A stretch of DNA of 64,000 bases from an uncultured Collinsella sp. (GCA_900540875.1 UQHT01000001.1:62001-126000); one strand, 5' to 3'; positions 50,614-59,670 are shown, numbered from the stretch's first letter. Translations and numbers: made by a program. Notes: a model not told the origin generated them from the sequence alone.

Positions 50614-51330
50614 CTACTTCGCCGCCACGGTGACATTCACCTGCGTGCAGATGCTCGGCTTGGACGCGCAGCGCACGGTGATGACCGCCTCGCCTGCGGC
50701 CACGCCCGTCACGTTGCCGTCGCTGTCGACGGTGGCCACGTCGGTGTTGCCCGATGCGAAGAAGCACTTGGCGTTCGCCTCGGCGGGCGTGACGGTCGGC
50801 GCGAGCTTCATGGACTTGCCCACGGCCGGGCCGGTCGGCGCGGTGCAGGTGACGCCCGTGGGCTGCTTGAGCTTGTTGGCGGGGATGTAGCGCATAGCGC
50901 CAGCGCCCGAGATTGTGCAGGAGAACGCGCCGGGGTCGGACGCCGCGCCCTGCTGCGAGCCGACGGTCAGGCCCAGGTAGGTGCAGTCGCCCTCCACCAC
51001 GTCGCCGTTGGGGTCGGTGTGGCGGAAGTGGCCCGTGCGGCCCTCGCCGGTCTCAAGCGCCAGGCTGGCAACGAAGTCCTGCGCGGGGTCGCCGTAGCAG
51101 CGGTCGCCCGTGACCTCGTACTGCGGCTGCACGCTCTTCACCTTGTCGGTGGGAGTGCCGTAGCCGTCGTAGTAGTCCTTGGTCTCGGTGGTCTCGTTGG
51201 TGGTCGGCTTCACCTCGGTGATGCCGCGCGAGAAGATGGCCCACGTGGGGCTGGCCGCGTCTGGCGTGGTGTCGATCTCCAGCGCGCTCATGTAGTTGGG
51301 CGCGAAGCCCAGGTCTTGGTTCTTTGCCAT
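50614..51330 (-). CDS. Major tail protein with C-terminal Ig-like (Big_2) domain
   Basis: 238 residues. The N-terminal 150 residues (MAKNQDLGFAPNYMSALEIDT..., EVKPTTNETTETKDYYDGYG) fit siphovirus tail tube proteins. Residues about 160-238 carry the bacterial Ig-like pattern: AKCFFASGNTDVATVDSDGN then VTGVAAGEAVITVRC. Such domains decorate the tail and may bind sugars. ATG 51330 follows AAGGGATAACG. Confidence 0.85.
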   Translation of the reverse strand: MAKNQDLGFAPNYMSALEIDTTPDAASPTWAIFSRGITEVKPTTNETTETKDYYDGYGTPTDKVKSVQPQYEVTGDRCYGDPAQDFVASLALETGEGRTGHFRHTDPNGDVVEGDCTYLGLTVGSQQGAASDPGAFSCTISGAGAMRYIPANKLKQPTGVTCTAPTGPAVGKSMKLAPTVTPAEANAKCFFASGNTDVATVDSDGNVTGVAAGEAVITVRCASKPSICTQVNVTVAAK

Positions 51331-51332
51331 CG

Positions 51333-51731
51333 TTATCCCTTCTCTATGGTTATGGTCGCTTTGATTCGGAACTCCCACAGGTACGGCCCGCCCTCGGGCG
51401 GCGTTATCTCCTGCGGCTCGGTGTACAGCGACGCGCTCGTGAAGCCGTAGGAGCCTGTGGGCGAGGACAGGTCGGCCCCGTCCAGCGCGTCGGCCAGGTC
51501 GTAGGCGTCGCCCATGGCCTTGGCCTCGGAGGTGTCCTTCACGATGACCTGCAGCACGTATCCCACGCGGCGGGTGCCGTCCATGTGGCGCACCACGTCG
51601 GTGGTGGGCATGGGCCGCAGCACCACCGCGTCGTCGTGGCCGCGCGAGGCGGCCAGGCGGGTGAGGAGCACCGGGCCGTAGCCCAGGGCCTCTATGGCGG
51701 CCTTCGCCGCCTCCATCACGTCCGGGGCCAT
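51333..51731 (-). CDS. Tail terminator/completion-like protein
   Basis: 132 residues (MAPDVMEAAKAAIEALGYGPVLLTRL...YLWEFRIKATITIEKG). Position just before the major tail protein and size match tail terminator proteins (minor capsid class). The assignment rests mainly on gene order. Confidence 0.6.
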   Translation of the reverse strand: MAPDVMEAAKAAIEALGYGPVLLTRLAASRGHDDAVVLRPMPTTDVVRHMDGTRRVGYVLQVIVKDTSEAKAMGDAYDLADALDGADLSSPTGSYGFTSASLYTEPQEITPPEGGPYLWEFRIKATITIEKG

Positions 51732-51732
51732 G

Positions 51733-52083
51733 TCACGCCCCCTCGGTCAGGAGGTCGACGGCCAGGCGCTCCCAGTCCTCGCCACGCGCTTCCTTCGCGG
51801 CCTTCGGCCAGTCGGCCTTGGCCCTCTGGTTCTTGCCGTGCTTGATGGAGCTGTCGGGCAGGTCGCGCACGTAGGCGGCGTAGTCGGCGTCCCATATGAC
51901 GAGGCCCTGCCTGAAGTCGGAGGCGGCCTGCATGGAGTTGTGCATGCGCTTGGTGTCCTCTGGCGTGAACGCGTTCATGTCCTCGGCCACGCTCATGGCG
52001 AACTTCACCTGCTTGGCCTCCAGCTCCTTCGCGCTGAAACGCTTCATGAGCTTGGTCAGGTCGACCGTAACTGCTGCGGGCAT
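51733..52083 (-). CDS. Minor head/tail-joining protein (HK97 gp10-like position)
   Basis: 116 residues (MPAAVTVDLTKLMKRFSAKELEAKQVKFAMSVAEDMNAFTPEDTKRMHNSM...). The pattern with a helix, then the TPxDTKxM segment, then YAAYVRDLPDS matches the minor capsid/head-tail joining class. Confidence 0.7.
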   Translation of the reverse strand: MPAAVTVDLTKLMKRFSAKELEAKQVKFAMSVAEDMNAFTPEDTKRMHNSMQAASDFRQGLVIWDADYAAYVRDLPDSSIKHGKNQRAKADWPKAAKEARGEDWERLAVDLLTEGA

Positions 52084-52085
52084 GG

Positions 52086-52415
52086 CTACCTCACCTCCAG
52101 TTCCCAGTGGTGGGGACGGGTGCCGAACGCGCGGCGGGGCGTGCACCTCGCCACGTTCATCCACTCGCCCCCGTCGATGCTCACGCGGCTGCCCACTGGC
52201 ACGTCGAACATGCCGGGGCTGTCCGCGCCGTCCGCTATCACGAGGCCCTGCGCGCCGTCGCCCAGGGCGTACTCGCGCACGAGCCACGCCGAGACGGGCT
52301 CGAAGCGCACGCGGCGCACCTCGACGGGCTGCTCGAACTCGCCGCCGTAGCCGCCCTCCCTGGGAACCTTGACGGACATGGTGGAGGGCCGCGCCGAGCG
52401 CGGCACCCGCATCAT
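52086..52415 (-). CDS. Minor capsid / head closure-like protein
   Basis: 109 residues, beta-rich (RFEPVSAWLVREYALGDGAQGLVIADG; VPVGSRVSIDGGEWMNVARC). Fits the minor capsid 1/head closure position. ATG 52415 overlaps the stop of the upstream gene (ATGA). Confidence 0.6.
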   Translation of the reverse strand: MMRVPRSARPSTMSVKVPREGGYGGEFEQPVEVRRVRFEPVSAWLVREYALGDGAQGLVIADGADSPGMFDVPVGSRVSIDGGEWMNVARCTPRRAFGTRPHHWELEVR

Positions 52416-52771
52416 CTGGTACCCCCGATGCCCGCGTAGAGCAGCGGCGTTCCAAGCAGCTCGCGGCGGACGGCGGCCTCCATGTCGCTGCGGTAGGTGC
52501 TGGCCCCTTCGGTACCGGGGTTCCACGAGAACGAGCCGACGGTGAAGCCGCCGCCCTCCATGATGCCGCCCGAGCATCCGTACGCGGCGTCGACCTCGCA
52601 GGCCGCCATGACCGCGCGCGCCCACTCCTCGGAGCCGTCCGGCTCGTTGGGGAAGATCAGGTCGCGCACGGCTGCCGTGGCGTGGGGGAGCGCCGCCTTG
52701 AACTCCTCGGCGGACAGCTCCCCGCGCCCGGCTGCCAGGTAGTCCTCGTGGGTCGGGGCTCTAGTTTCCAT
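52412..52771 (-). CDS. Head-tail connector-like protein
   Basis: 119 residues with helical N-terminus (THEDYLAAGRGELSAEEFKAALPHATAAVRDLIFP) similar to gp6-like connectors, and a C-terminal YRSDMEAAVRRELLGTPLLYAGI. First gene after the capsid block. Confidence 0.65.
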   Translation of the reverse strand: METRAPTHEDYLAAGRGELSAEEFKAALPHATAAVRDLIFPNEPDGSEEWARAVMAACEVDAAYGCSGGIMEGGGFTVGSFSWNPGTEGASTYRSDMEAAVRRELLGTPLLYAGIGGTR

Positions 52772-52916
52772 CGTCCTCGGCCGCCTCGGGCTTTTCCGCC
52801 TTGCCCTTGGCGGGCTGCTCGTCTGCGGCCTTCGCCTCGGGCTTTTCCGCCTTGCCCTTGGCGGGCTTGGCCTTCTTCGGGGCCTCCTTCTCGAAGGCCA
52901 GTCCAACGGTGCGCAT
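52761..52916 (-). CDS. Lys/Ala/Glu-rich small phage protein
   Basis: 51 residues from ATG 52916, mostly the repeated segment AKGKAEKPEA, with few hydrophobic residues. It overlaps the next gene by 11 bp. Similar low-complexity peptides follow capsid genes in other phages; function unknown. Confidence 0.5.
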   Translation of the reverse strand: MRTVGLAFEKEAPKKAKPAKGKAEKPEAKAADEQPAKGKAEKPEAAEDDGN

Positions 52917-52930
52917 GTCGCGCCTCCTTC

Positions 52931-53812
52931 CTACGCAGCCTTCATGCCTGCGGTGATGTAGTGCGCCAGGTTCTCGCGCACGCCGCACACGCCGTACTTG
53001 CGGTACTTGAACAGGTGGCCGAAGCCCTGCTGGTTGTCTTCGGCGTCGATGACCTTGCCGTGCGCGAAGTTCCAGCGCAGCACCACGGCGTCCTTGTGGA
53101 CGATAAGGAAGTTCATGTCCACCGCGCCGGTGCCCTTCTTGTAGTGGCCGATCTCCTCGTCCTTGGTGGTGCCGTCCAAGAGGTCGATGGCGCTGTAGAA
53201 GCGGGACTGCGGCACCTTCACGATGGAGGAGAAGCCGTCCAGCGCCTCGCGGGACTTGGTGGTGTCCAGGTCCTTCACCATACCCAGCAGGGTGGGGGTG
53301 ATGAACAGCACGCGGCCCTCTTCCGGCACCTCCTTCTCGTCCATGTCGCACATGGCGGCGTTCAAGCCCTTGAGCATGTCCGCGCCGTCGGCGTAGGTCT
53401 TCTGCTCCTTGGTGATGCCGGTGCCTGCGCACAGCGTGGAGAACACGAACGCGTCTCCCTCGGGCACCACCTTGGTGCGGTTGAAGTGCGCGGCGGCGTT
53501 GCCGAACGCCAGGTTGAAGGACTGGGCGTCCACTTTCTGGTCGATTTCCAGGATGGTGCCGCGGTCGTAGTTGGCGCTGATGGGCTTCCAAGTCAGGGAC
53601 GCTCCGCTGTTCTGCGGCAGTCGCCCGTTGGCCTGCACGTCGCCCAGGCCGCCCATGGAGTAGACGGGGTAGTAGAACTCGCCCAGCTGCTCCATCTGCG
53701 CGATGTTGCCCTGCGGCGCGGCGCTCTCAAGCACTGCGGTCAGGGATTCCTTGCGGTACGCCTCCATGAGCACGTTCTCGTAGCCCTTGGGCAGTTCGAT
53801 GTTGTTTGGCAT
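52931..53812 (-). CDS. Major capsid protein
   Basis: 293 residues, in the expected place after the scaffold gene. It starts MPNNIELPKGYENVLMEAYRKESLT and has GASLTWKPISANYDRGTILEIDQKVDAQSF and a C-terminal RWNFAHGKVIDAEDNQQ strand, which fit HK97-fold capsid proteins. No protease gene is near, and it has no long N-terminal delta domain, consistent with a separate scaffold. Confidence 0.85.
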   Translation of the reverse strand: MPNNIELPKGYENVLMEAYRKESLTAVLESAAPQGNIAQMEQLGEFYYPVYSMGGLGDVQANGRLPQNSGASLTWKPISANYDRGTILEIDQKVDAQSFNLAFGNAAAHFNRTKVVPEGDAFVFSTLCAGTGITKEQKTYADGADMLKGLNAAMCDMDEKEVPEEGRVLFITPTLLGMVKDLDTTKSREALDGFSSIVKVPQSRFYSAIDLLDGTTKDEEIGHYKKGTGAVDMNFLIVHKDAVVLRWNFAHGKVIDAEDNQQGFGHLFKYRKYGVCGVRENLAHYITAGMKAA

Positions 53813-53815
53813 GAT

Positions 53816-54373
53816 TTACTCCTTTGAAGATTCGTCGGTGAGTCCGAAAGCTGCGCGGAAGTCGGCCAGGCCGTCGGAGCCTGCGCCGCCCTTGGGGTCG
53901 CCGCCCGCGCTCTCGCGGGGCTGGTCGGTGAACATGTAGGCGTTGTCCTTCTTCAGGGCCTCGAAGTCGATGCCCGTTAGGTTGCCCTGCTCGTCCAGCT
54001 TCGCGTCGGCGATGTTCGGGATGATCGCACGCGCCGCCTTGGCGTTGCGCACCCCCATCTGCGCCAGCTTGGTGTCGATGGCGAAGTCGCGGCGCATGTC
54101 GGCCTCGCGCTTCTCGGCGTCGGCCTTGTACGCCTCGTTGTCGGCCTTGGCCTTGTCGAGCGCGGCCTGCGGCTCCTCGGCGTTGCCCGCCTTGGAGGTG
54201 AACTCCTCGATCTGCTTGTCTCGCTGCTCCAGCTCGGCCTTGAGGGCCTCCACCTGCTCCTGGTACTCGTCGGTTTCGCGCTTGTACTTCGCGTAGGACA
54301 CGACCTCCTTCTGGGGCTCGGTCTGCTGGCCTTCGCCGCCCTCGTTTCCCTGGGGCTTGTTGTCTTCAGCCAT
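53816..54373 (-). CDS. Capsid scaffolding protein (GP20-like)
   Basis: 185 residues: acidic N-terminus, long coiled coil (about 30-110, YQEQVEALKAELEQRDKQI), then AIDTKLAQMGVRNAKAARAIIPN and a C-terminal FRAAFGLTDESSKE. This is the usual pattern of siphovirus scaffolds. It directly precedes the capsid gene. Confidence 0.8.
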   Translation of the reverse strand: MAEDNKPQGNEGGEGQQTEPQKEVVSYAKYKRETDEYQEQVEALKAELEQRDKQIEEFTSKAGNAEEPQAALDKAKADNEAYKADAEKREADMRRDFAIDTKLAQMGVRNAKAARAIIPNIADAKLDEQGNLTGIDFEALKKDNAYMFTDQPRESAGGDPKGGAGSDGLADFRAAFGLTDESSKE

Positions 54374-54479
54374 CGCTTGCTCCTTCCGTGTTTGGTTGTC
54401 GCGCTTCCCTGCGCGCTTGGATGGCCCACCGTTGTCGCCGTGGTCGCGTGCGGGGCATGTTGTCGCCGCCCCATCGCGT

Positions 54480-54509
54480 GCCTGCATCTTCCCCGAGGTG
54501 TCGCCAGGC
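54480..54509 (-). promoter_or_regulatory. Conserved phage box, copy c (before the capsid genes)
   Basis: Similar to copies a and b in the half GCCTGGCGACACCTCG. It follows the terminator at 54510 and precedes the scaffold-capsid group. Confidence 0.45.
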
Positions 54510-54541
54510 AAAAGAAAAGGCCGCCCGTGATGGGCGGCCTT
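54510..54541 (-). terminator. Terminator before the scaffold gene
   Basis: On the - strand AAGGCCGCCC/GGGCGGCCTT with a 5-nt loop, then TTTTCTTTT. Confidence 0.82.
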
Positions 54542-54573
54542 GATGCCGTGCGTCTGCTCGGTTGTCGCTTGGT

Positions 54574-54738
54574 CTACTTCATCAGCCCCGCGTCGCGCAG
54601 AACCTTGCGGGACTTGGCAAAAAGCTCCTCGCGCTCTTCTTTGGTCAGCTTTTCGGCGGCTTTCGACTCGGAGGCGCTGTCATCTATGACGAGCACCCAG
54701 TCCTCTGGCGTCACTTCTTTTTTGTCAGCCTGAACCAT
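54574..54738 (-). CDS. Small phage protein, 54 aa
   Basis: Acidic helical peptide MVQADKKEVTPEDWVLVIDDS... ATG 54738 lies inside the end of the minor capsid gene, so the two overlap by 28 bp. No family recognised. Confidence 0.5.
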   Translation of the reverse strand: MVQADKKEVTPEDWVLVIDDSASESKAAEKLTKEEREELFAKSRKVLRDAGLMK

Positions 54739-56432
54739 TTCGCTTCCTCGTTTCGCTCGTAGAGCATTTCGGTGGCAAGCTGGTCGATAACATCGCCGCC
54801 CGCGTTCGGGCACTCTCTTTTCGCCAGCTCTCGCAGCTCCTCGTACGCTTGTACGACGCTGCGGTCGTTCACCTTGATTTCGTAGATTGTACCATCGTGG
54901 CACGCCACCACCGAGCTGCGCACCCAGTCGTTTTCCGCCACCGTGCGTATGTCTGTCCACGAAGGCGGCGAACTCATGGGGTGGTTATGAATCAGCACCA
55001 CGCCGCCCTCGGTGCGCCTGCACGCCTCCACCTGCTTGGCGGTCAGGCCGCACGCCTGGCTCTTCAGGCCGTGCCCGAAGGTATCGGTGACGCGCTCGCC
55101 CTTCTTCCACGACACGACGGACATGCGTTCGTAGCCCGTGCCGTCGCGGTCGCGCAGGATGCGGCGGCTCTCGGCGTACACGGCCTCGCTTGCGCGCTTC
55201 GGGATGGGAAGGGACGCCACCTTGTCGTGGTAGGCCCTGCCGTTCACGGCGCGGCGGCTCACGTCTGCGGCGGTGCCCGCGCCCTTGCCCGGCATGAACT
55301 TCTCGCGCACCCAGGTCTTGTCCGTGGCAAGCGGGTAGATGCGCTCCTTCGATTCCACGGCGGCCTCGCGCGTGCGCTCGCGGGACAGGTAGGGATGGGC
55401 GGCTATGTGCTCGCGCTGGCGCTTCTGCAGCTTGCCCAGGCGCAGGCGCTCCTTGGTGTTGTCGAGCCCGGCGGCCTCCAGGGCCGTTGCCTCGCGCTTG
55501 GCGGCGCGTATGCCGCGCTCAAGTTCGCGCTGCTTCTGCTCTGCCTGGTATCGCTCCTCGCGCTTCTCGTCGCCGCCATCGGGATCGCGCTCGTACCGCA
55601 GCTGCTGGCCCTCCACGTAGATGCCGAAGTCGTGCTTGCAGTTCGCGCCGCACAGGCCATCGACAGAGCCGTAGCCCGTCTCGCGGTAGAACGGTGGGTA
55701 CTTCTTGGACTTGCCAGACAGGCTGAACACGCGGCCCTGCCACTTGGCGTGGCTCTCGCGCGCCCCGCCGTGCGAGGAGGTCTGCACGAGGTCGTGCCCG
55801 GTCTCTTCAAGCAGCTCCAGCGTGTTGCGGCTGCCGGCCTGCACCGCCTGCGTGCGCACGTGGCGGCGCATGGCCACGTCGGCCTGCGCCCACGCGCCGC
55901 TCTTGTAGTCCACGACGGACACACCGCGCCTGGCCAGCTTCAGCACGGCCTCGCGGGTGGCCTGCTCGTAGCCGGCCATGCCGGAGTTCACCCGCGCCAC
56001 TGCCTGCGCCACCACCTCAAGGTAGGCGCGCTGCACGTTGGCGGGCATCTTGAGGTTGTCGCGGCTCACGACGTCCTGCACGCCTGCGGCGGTCGCGCGG
56101 GCGGAGTTGTGCAGCCTCCACTGCATGGCCTTGGACAGCGCGCCCATGGCCATGCCGAGCGTGCCAAGGTCCGTCTCGGCGCTCTTGGCCACCGCCTCGG
56201 CTGCGGCCTTGGCGGCCTCGCGCGCGGCCCTGCGGCCCTCCTCGCTCATGGCCTTCTGCACGTCCTTGGCGGCAAGCGCCGCCTTGCGGGCGGCCTGCGA
56301 GTAGGCGCTGTCGCCCTCGAAGTCGATGGAGCCTATGAGCGCGGCGTAGATGCACACCAGGCGCAGGGTGTATTCGTCCATGGCCCCCTGCGCTGCGTCG
56401 GTGAAGTGCTCTATGTAGTCCGGCCCCAGCAT
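54711..56432 (-). CDS. Phage minor capsid protein with C-terminal JAB/MPN-type metalloprotease-like domain
   Basis: 573 residues. The N-terminal part (about 1-260) is minor capsid protein 2/MuF-like (MLGPDYIEHFTDAAQGAMDEY, GRVFSLSGKSKKYPPFYRETGYGSVDGLCGANCKHDFGIYVEG). The C-terminal region (about 440-545) has VVLIHNHP then SSPPSWTDI: His482, His484, Ser491 and Asp494 match the zinc-binding H-x-H...S-x-x-D motif of JAB/RadC-type proteins. Toxin or enzyme tails on MuF-like proteins are known and are thought to be delivered or to act on capsid assembly. ATG 56432 overlaps the portal stop. Confidence 0.82.
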   Translation of the reverse strand: MLGPDYIEHFTDAAQGAMDEYTLRLVCIYAALIGSIDFEGDSAYSQAARKAALAAKDVQKAMSEEGRRAAREAAKAAAEAVAKSAETDLGTLGMAMGALSKAMQWRLHNSARATAAGVQDVVSRDNLKMPANVQRAYLEVVAQAVARVNSGMAGYEQATREAVLKLARRGVSVVDYKSGAWAQADVAMRRHVRTQAVQAGSRNTLELLEETGHDLVQTSSHGGARESHAKWQGRVFSLSGKSKKYPPFYRETGYGSVDGLCGANCKHDFGIYVEGQQLRYERDPDGGDEKREERYQAEQKQRELERGIRAAKREATALEAAGLDNTKERLRLGKLQKRQREHIAAHPYLSRERTREAAVESKERIYPLATDKTWVREKFMPGKGAGTAADVSRRAVNGRAYHDKVASLPIPKRASEAVYAESRRILRDRDGTGYERMSVVSWKKGERVTDTFGHGLKSQACGLTAKQVEACRRTEGGVVLIHNHPMSSPPSWTDIRTVAENDWVRSSVVACHDGTIYEIKVNDRSVVQAYEELRELAKRECPNAGGDVIDQLATEMLYERNEEAKWFRLTKKK

Positions 56433-57946
56433 CAGGCGAGCCCGTCGCCCAGCATGTCGAACGCGCCGCCCTGCTGCTCGGGCACGTTGGCCTTGGCCTC
56501 GTTGCTGGTCTCGCCGTAGAAGCGGCGGCGGTACTCCCACGGGGCCATGATGCCCGCGCCGACCTCGCTCATGGCCATCTCGCGCGCGCTCTGCGTGTCG
56601 CTGATGATGGAGTCGTCGAAGTCCACGGTGACGTCGCCGTAGGGCACGGCCTCGCCCTTGATGCTGCGGCACGCGTCGGCCATGCCGTTCACGAGGCGCA
56701 CGATGGACTTGCGCAGGGCGTTCTCGTGCCGGTGGATGGATCGCATCAGCTGCGAGTTGTCGGCCGCCACCTCCTTGGCGGTCTTCAGGCCCGTGTGCGA
56801 CTCCCAGGAGAAGTAGCCGTTGCCGAAGCCGCACGCCACCGACAGCAGGCGCAGGCCCGTGTTGATGGCGCTGGCGTTCTCGTCGGCCTTGAGGTCGCTC
56901 TGAACGGTCTGAATCTTGGCCGACCCCTCGTCGCCGGGGTTCATGCTGAAGATGGTGTCGTCGGCCTCGCCGAAGGCGTAGTAGGTCTTCGTGAGGCTGC
57001 CGTCCGGCCCCTTGTCGGTCTTGGACTCTATGAGGGTCTTGTCCACGAACGTGCGCGGGCGGCCCACGCGAATGTGGTCGAGCAGGGAGGTGGCGGCCTC
57101 GTCGACCACCTTCATGGCCCCCACGGCGTTGCAGTACACGCTCGCGCCCATCGCGCAGTAGTCGTAGAAGCGGTTCGACACGGCGGGGCGCACCAGCGCG
57201 AAAAGCGGGCGGGTGCAGCGCGTGTCCATGTCGGCGCTGATGCCCTCGACCGTCACCTGCTTGTGCGTGCGGGTGTCGAACAGCTGCGTGAGGATGTGGT
57301 AGGTGCCGCCCTTGAGCACGTGGGCCTGGCACTGGTCGTAGTCGCGCCCGGCCACCTCCACGCGCCCGACGAACGCGCACTGCGTGCAGTCGTCCGCGCT
57401 CCACGTTAGCGGGATTATCTGGCTGGCGTCGTACCGCACGATGCGCAGCTCCGCGTCGGGCGTGTAGGCGCTGTCGGTCACGCCTCGCGGCTCGATGACC
57501 CACGCGCCCGTGCCCATGGCGAACGCGCGGGCTATGAAGTCGGCGTTGTCCATGGCGAACGAAGTGGGCGCGTCGCCGTCCTCTGTCGGCTGCGGCGCGG
57601 CCTGGCCGTCCTCGTGCCCCTCGTCGCCGACGCCGCCCGTCGCCGTGGGGTTGGCGAAGTAGCGCGCCATCCAGGCGCGGCGCTCGTCGCTCGTGCTGGA
57701 GATGATCGTGCTCTCGTTCATGAGCAGACTGGCCCACTCGTCGGCCACGAGCGCCGCCGGGTGCAGGCTGGCGCGCTCGCGCTTGTACACGCGGAAGCCG
57801 CGCCGCTCGCTGTAGTGGTACCAGCCGTTGTTCGCCGCGAACCAGCCGAACCAGACGCCCACCATGCCCTGCATGCGGGTGTCCGGCTGGTATCCCATGC
57901 GGCGCAGCCACGCCTCGGCGTAGCCCGTGTTGCCTCGCTTCTCCAT
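56432..57946 (-). CDS. Portal protein
   Basis: 504 residues; the DNA gateway of the capsid. It has the SPP1-type/minor-capsid-1 portal layout: an early KRERASLHPAALVADEWASLLMNE region, the middle Trp-containing EPRGVTDSAYTPDAELRIV, and a helical C-terminal half (WESHTGLKTAKEVAADNSQLMRSIHRHENALRKSIV, WEYRRRFYGETSNEA). ATG 57946 overlaps the terminase stop. Confidence 0.88.
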   Translation of the reverse strand: MEKRGNTGYAEAWLRRMGYQPDTRMQGMVGVWFGWFAANNGWYHYSERRGFRVYKRERASLHPAALVADEWASLLMNESTIISSTSDERRAWMARYFANPTATGGVGDEGHEDGQAAPQPTEDGDAPTSFAMDNADFIARAFAMGTGAWVIEPRGVTDSAYTPDAELRIVRYDASQIIPLTWSADDCTQCAFVGRVEVAGRDYDQCQAHVLKGGTYHILTQLFDTRTHKQVTVEGISADMDTRCTRPLFALVRPAVSNRFYDYCAMGASVYCNAVGAMKVVDEAATSLLDHIRVGRPRTFVDKTLIESKTDKGPDGSLTKTYYAFGEADDTIFSMNPGDEGSAKIQTVQSDLKADENASAINTGLRLLSVACGFGNGYFSWESHTGLKTAKEVAADNSQLMRSIHRHENALRKSIVRLVNGMADACRSIKGEAVPYGDVTVDFDDSIISDTQSAREMAMSEVGAGIMAPWEYRRRFYGETSNEAKANVPEQQGGAFDMLGDGLA

Positions 57947-59229
57947 CAGAGGTTGCTCCTTATCCACAGTCCTGCGGCGTAGCCCGCCGCGTCTATCGCG
58001 TCGTCGTTCACCTTCGGCAGTGTCTCGGTTATGTCGCCCTGCCCGTTCGACACGTACTCGAACTCGGGGAACTCCTTGGCGGCGAGCGGGCAGCGGTCGG
58101 GGTCGATGACTATGCGCGTAAGGTTCTGCATCCACCTGATGCGGCTCTTGGGCGCGTTCAGGCCCTGCTTGAGCGACTTCTGCGCGCCGATGCCCTGCTC
58201 CTGGTAGTAGAGGATCATGCCGCGCGCCGCGCTGTCGCACCACACGTCGGCGGCGGGGTCCTCGGCCGCTTGCAGCTTGGCCGCCACCAGCTCGGCGGTC
58301 TTGACGTCGATGGCCTCGGTTCCCTGGCGGCTCTCCTCGTCCAGCAGGTACAGCACGCGCTCGTTCTCGTCGTAGCCCGCCTCCATGAACACCCAGGGGT
58401 GCACGCTGCCCGCGTCCACGCCGAACGAGCGCAGGGCGATGGACGCGCGCTCCTCCGCGGTGATGGGGCGTATGTCCAGCAGCTCGTCGGGGAACACCTC
58501 GGAGCCCGTGCCGATGACCTCGCCGAGCCATTGCCAGCGGTAGGAGTCGGGCGTCTTGCGGCGGCTGCGCTCGGCCTCCGCCAGCGCCGCGGCGCTTATC
58601 CACTCGGGGTGCTCGTCTATGACGTCCAGGTACGTGGTGTGGCATATGAAGCGCCCGTCCTCGCCCGGGTGGGCCTCCAGGTCGCGCGCCTCCTTGTTCA
58701 CCCAGTTGCGAGCCGAGCGGGGAGGGTTGTAGCTGTAGAACACCCAGAACATGTCGCCGCCGCGCAGGAACGTGGCCAGCACGCTGCGCACCTCGTCCAT
58801 GCCGTCGAACTCGTCTACCTCCTCGAACCACACCACGGCGCAGTAGCCGGTGCGGAACTTCGCGGACTTCAGCTTCTTCGGCTTGTCGCATCCCACAAAG
58901 CGTATGACCTGCCCGGTGGGGCGGTACGTCACCTCCATGGGGGACAGGCCGAAGTCGAACAGGTGCGCCACGCCCAGCACGTCGCACGCCCAGCCTATCT
59001 GCTCGTACACGGACGTGCGCAGCGTGTTGCCGACCTTGCGCAGCACGACGGCGTTGGCCTCCGGGTTGAGCATGATCAGCAGCACGATGGCGATGGATAT
59101 GAACGACGACTTGGTGGAGTTGCGCCCGCCCTTGAACCAGTAGTGCGCGAACTCGTGCGCCTTGATGGAGCGCCACACGCCGGCGAACACGGAGGCCACG
59201 ACGTCCGAGAGCCTAACCGAGGTCGTCAA
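57946..59229 (-). CDS. Terminase large subunit (PBSX-type)
   Basis: 427 residues; the ATP-driven DNA packaging motor and nuclease. Walker A-like KGGRNSTKS (33-41), Walker B AVVWFEEVDEF, coupling segment YSYNPP, and the C-terminal RNase H-like nuclease with FGVDAGSVHPW, CDSAARGM and DDAIDAAGY. The length and GGRNSTKS type fit the PBSX/Xtm-like family. Confidence 0.93.
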   Translation of the reverse strand: MTTSVRLSDVVASVFAGVWRSIKAHEFAHYWFKGGRNSTKSSFISIAIVLLIMLNPEANAVVLRKVGNTLRTSVYEQIGWACDVLGVAHLFDFGLSPMEVTYRPTGQVIRFVGCDKPKKLKSAKFRTGYCAVVWFEEVDEFDGMDEVRSVLATFLRGGDMFWVFYSYNPPRSARNWVNKEARDLEAHPGEDGRFICHTTYLDVIDEHPEWISAAALAEAERSRRKTPDSYRWQWLGEVIGTGSEVFPDELLDIRPITAEERASIALRSFGVDAGSVHPWVFMEAGYDENERVLYLLDEESRQGTEAIDVKTAELVAAKLQAAEDPAADVWCDSAARGMILYYQEQGIGAQKSLKQGLNAPKSRIRWMQNLTRIVIDPDRCPLAAKEFPEFEYVSNGQGDITETLPKVNDDAIDAAGYAAGLWIRSNL

Positions 59230-59644
59230 CGATAGTCACCCCCGCCTCCGCCATGGCGGCCTTCGCGCCGTCCACGCCGAACATGTCGTTGAGCAGCTTC
59301 ACGCTCTCGGTTATGGCCAGGCGCGCGTCGCCGTTGATGCTGCCCTCGGCCGCCTGGCGGCGGAAGATGGGCAGCGCGCCGTCCAGCACCTCGAACAGCG
59401 GGGCGGCCGCGTCCTGCAGCTCCCAGCGGCAGTCCTTGGCGGCCGCGTCGCGGATTTCCTGGATTCTGTGCGCGATTCGTGGGTCGCGCATCAGCTTGGA
59501 GGCGGCGCAGCTTATCGAGTTGTAGTTCATGCGCTTGCAGTCGTAGGCCGCGCGGTACGCGTCCTGCTGCTTGGCGCGGGGCTTGGCCATCTCGCGGGCG
59601 AACGCTTCCTGCTTCGCCGTGAGCGGCTTGTCCTTCTTGGGCAC
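59213..59644 (-). CDS. Terminase small subunit
   Basis: 143 residues from GTG 59644, chosen for the strong GGAGG upstream. The N-terminal LTAKQEAFAREMAKPRAKQQDAYRAAYD, followed by SISCAASKLMRDPRIAHRIQEIR, is the typical small terminase HTH pattern. It overlaps the large subunit gene by 17 bp. Confidence 0.88.
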   Translation of the reverse strand: MPKKDKPLTAKQEAFAREMAKPRAKQQDAYRAAYDCKRMNYNSISCAASKLMRDPRIAHRIQEIRDAAAKDCRWELQDAAAPLFEVLDGALPIFRRQAAEGSINGDARLAITESVKLLNDMFGVDGAKAAMAEAGVTIVDDLG

Positions 59645-59670
59645 CTGCGGCCTCCTTCCTCTATCTCTCG

